Shown here one piece after another: positions 63,488-64,000 of a stretch of DNA of 64,000 nucleotides. The notes below the pieces were generated by a model. It had not been told where the DNA came from. It saw nothing but the letters and a program-made list of their open reading frames with translations, and did not search any database. The DNA is from Bog-756 sp049517675 (lineage in GTDB: Bacteria; Actinomycetota; Acidimicrobiia; Acidimicrobiales; RAAP-2), in assembly GCA_049517675.1 (NCBI GenBank), contig JBEKRV010000009.1:1-64000 (forward strand), read 5' to 3'. Made by a program: the position numbers and the translations under genes. Each line of letters starts with the position of its first letter. Position 1 is the stretch's first letter.

Positions 63488-64000
63488 CTACTGGTAGCGC
63501 TCGAAGATACTGGCTTCGGCCAGCCTGGCCAGTCCGTCCTTGACCGAGTGGGCCCGTGCCTGGCCCACTCCCTCCACCTGCTCGAGCTCGGCCATCGACG
63601 CCCGCATGATCTGCTGGAGGTTGACGAACCGGTCGACGATGCGTTCGATGATGGTGTCGGAGAACCTCGGTAGGTGGTGGAGGAGGCGGTAGCCGCGCGG
63701 CTCGACCCCCGACTCGGCGTCGTGGAACGGCCCGGGCAGGCGCAGGATCGCGGCCACCCGGGCCGGATCGCGCAGCTCGTCGGACGGCAGGTGGGCCAGA
63801 CGCTCCACCACCGAGTCGACGATGCCGGCCGAGTCGACGATGCCGGCCGAGCCGTTGTGCTGCGCCTCCGGCATCACGCAGTAGTCGCGGACGACCAGGT
63901 GGAGCGTGGGGGCCACGCCGTCCACCAGCTCGGCCGACTGCAGGCCGACCAACCGTCCGTCCTCACCGAGCTCGACCAGGTAGCCGTCGACCTCCTCGGC
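63488..64000 (-). CDS. disA: DisA, DNA integrity scanning/c-di-AMP synthase, C-terminal part
   Basis: Only the 3' part is in the window; the frame runs to the right edge (about 170 codons). The helical linker and the C-terminal helix-hairpin-helix domain are clear: PRGYRLLHHLPRFSDTIIER, then IVDRFVNLQQIMRASMAELE, VEGVGQARAHSVKDGLARL and the end FERYQ. The diadenylate cyclase domain lies outside. An 18-base direct duplication gives SAGIVDSAGIVDS in the linker. DisA next to carD and ispD is a standard actinobacterial order. Confidence 0.9.
   Translation of the reverse strand, partial: AEEVDGYLVELGEDGRLVGLQSAELVDGVAPTLHLVVRDYCVMPEAQHNGSAGIVDSAGIVDSVVERLAHLPSDELRDPARVAAILRLPGPFHDAESGVEPRGYRLLHHLPRFSDTIIERIVDRFVNLQQIMRASMAELEQVEGVGQARAHSVKDGLARLAEASIFERYQ

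Overview
The window is high-GC, gene-dense DNA from an actinobacterium. Several gene sets point to the phylum: a carD-ispD-ispF-rlmB block next to disA, the ergothioneine genes egtB and egtD, glucosyl-3-phosphoglycerate synthase, LytR_C, DUF1918 and DUF427 proteins, many GTG starts and many 1-4 nt gene overlaps. The style of the respiratory and Kdp genes would suit a deep lineage such as Acidimicrobiia, but that is inference, not shown by a marker gene.

Layout. 1-2.5 kb: one large SIR2-domain protein of clearly lower GC, open to the left edge, probably the end of an accessory region. 2.9-10 kb: an MMPL exporter, a MacB/FtsX-type ABC exporter with a TetR regulator, and a PPOX-fold oxidoreductase. 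10-14 kb: a small conserved protein, then a complete KdpD/KdpE two-component system. 14-23.5 kb: a terminal-oxidase region (subunits III, I and II, a cupredoxin, CtaG, and a fusion of a membrane protein with a SCO1 domain). 23.7-34 kb: an accessory metabolic stretch (SDR, acyl-CoA ligase, PD-(D/E)XK nuclease pair, patatin, acetyltransferase, methyltransferase, EthD protein, P450 with its TetR) ending in a 6 x 25 bp tandem repeat. 34-43 kb: Bax-inhibitor-like protein, threonine synthase with a ThiS/MoaD-like carrier, gpgS, a TetR/MFS pair with two matching operators, otsA and otsB, a LytR_C protein and tRNA-Thr(UGU). 43-55.7 kb: amino-acid permease, a small stress cluster (Zn-ribbon protein, Hsp20, hypothetical protein, DUF1918), then the Kdp potassium system, in which the sensor is split into a soluble KdpD half at the end of kdpFABC and a membrane histidine kinase encoded divergently with its response regulator. 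55.8-64 kb: egtB-egtD, DUF427 protein, methyltransferase, a secreted SGNH hydrolase with a long leader, then the housekeeping block rlmB-ispF-ispD-carD and the 3' part of disA.

How the genes work together: two potassium/osmotic sensing systems, the trehalose genes, GpgS, Hsp20 and ergothioneine genes all fit osmotic and oxidative stress tolerance. The oxidase block holds copper-chaperone-type partners as well as the catalytic subunits. I found no CRISPR array, insertion sequence or prophage. The best candidates for undescribed biology are the left-edge SIR2 protein, the cupredoxin and SCO1 fusion in the oxidase region, the nuclease pair at 26.5-28.5 kb, and the pairs of regulator genes with visible operators.
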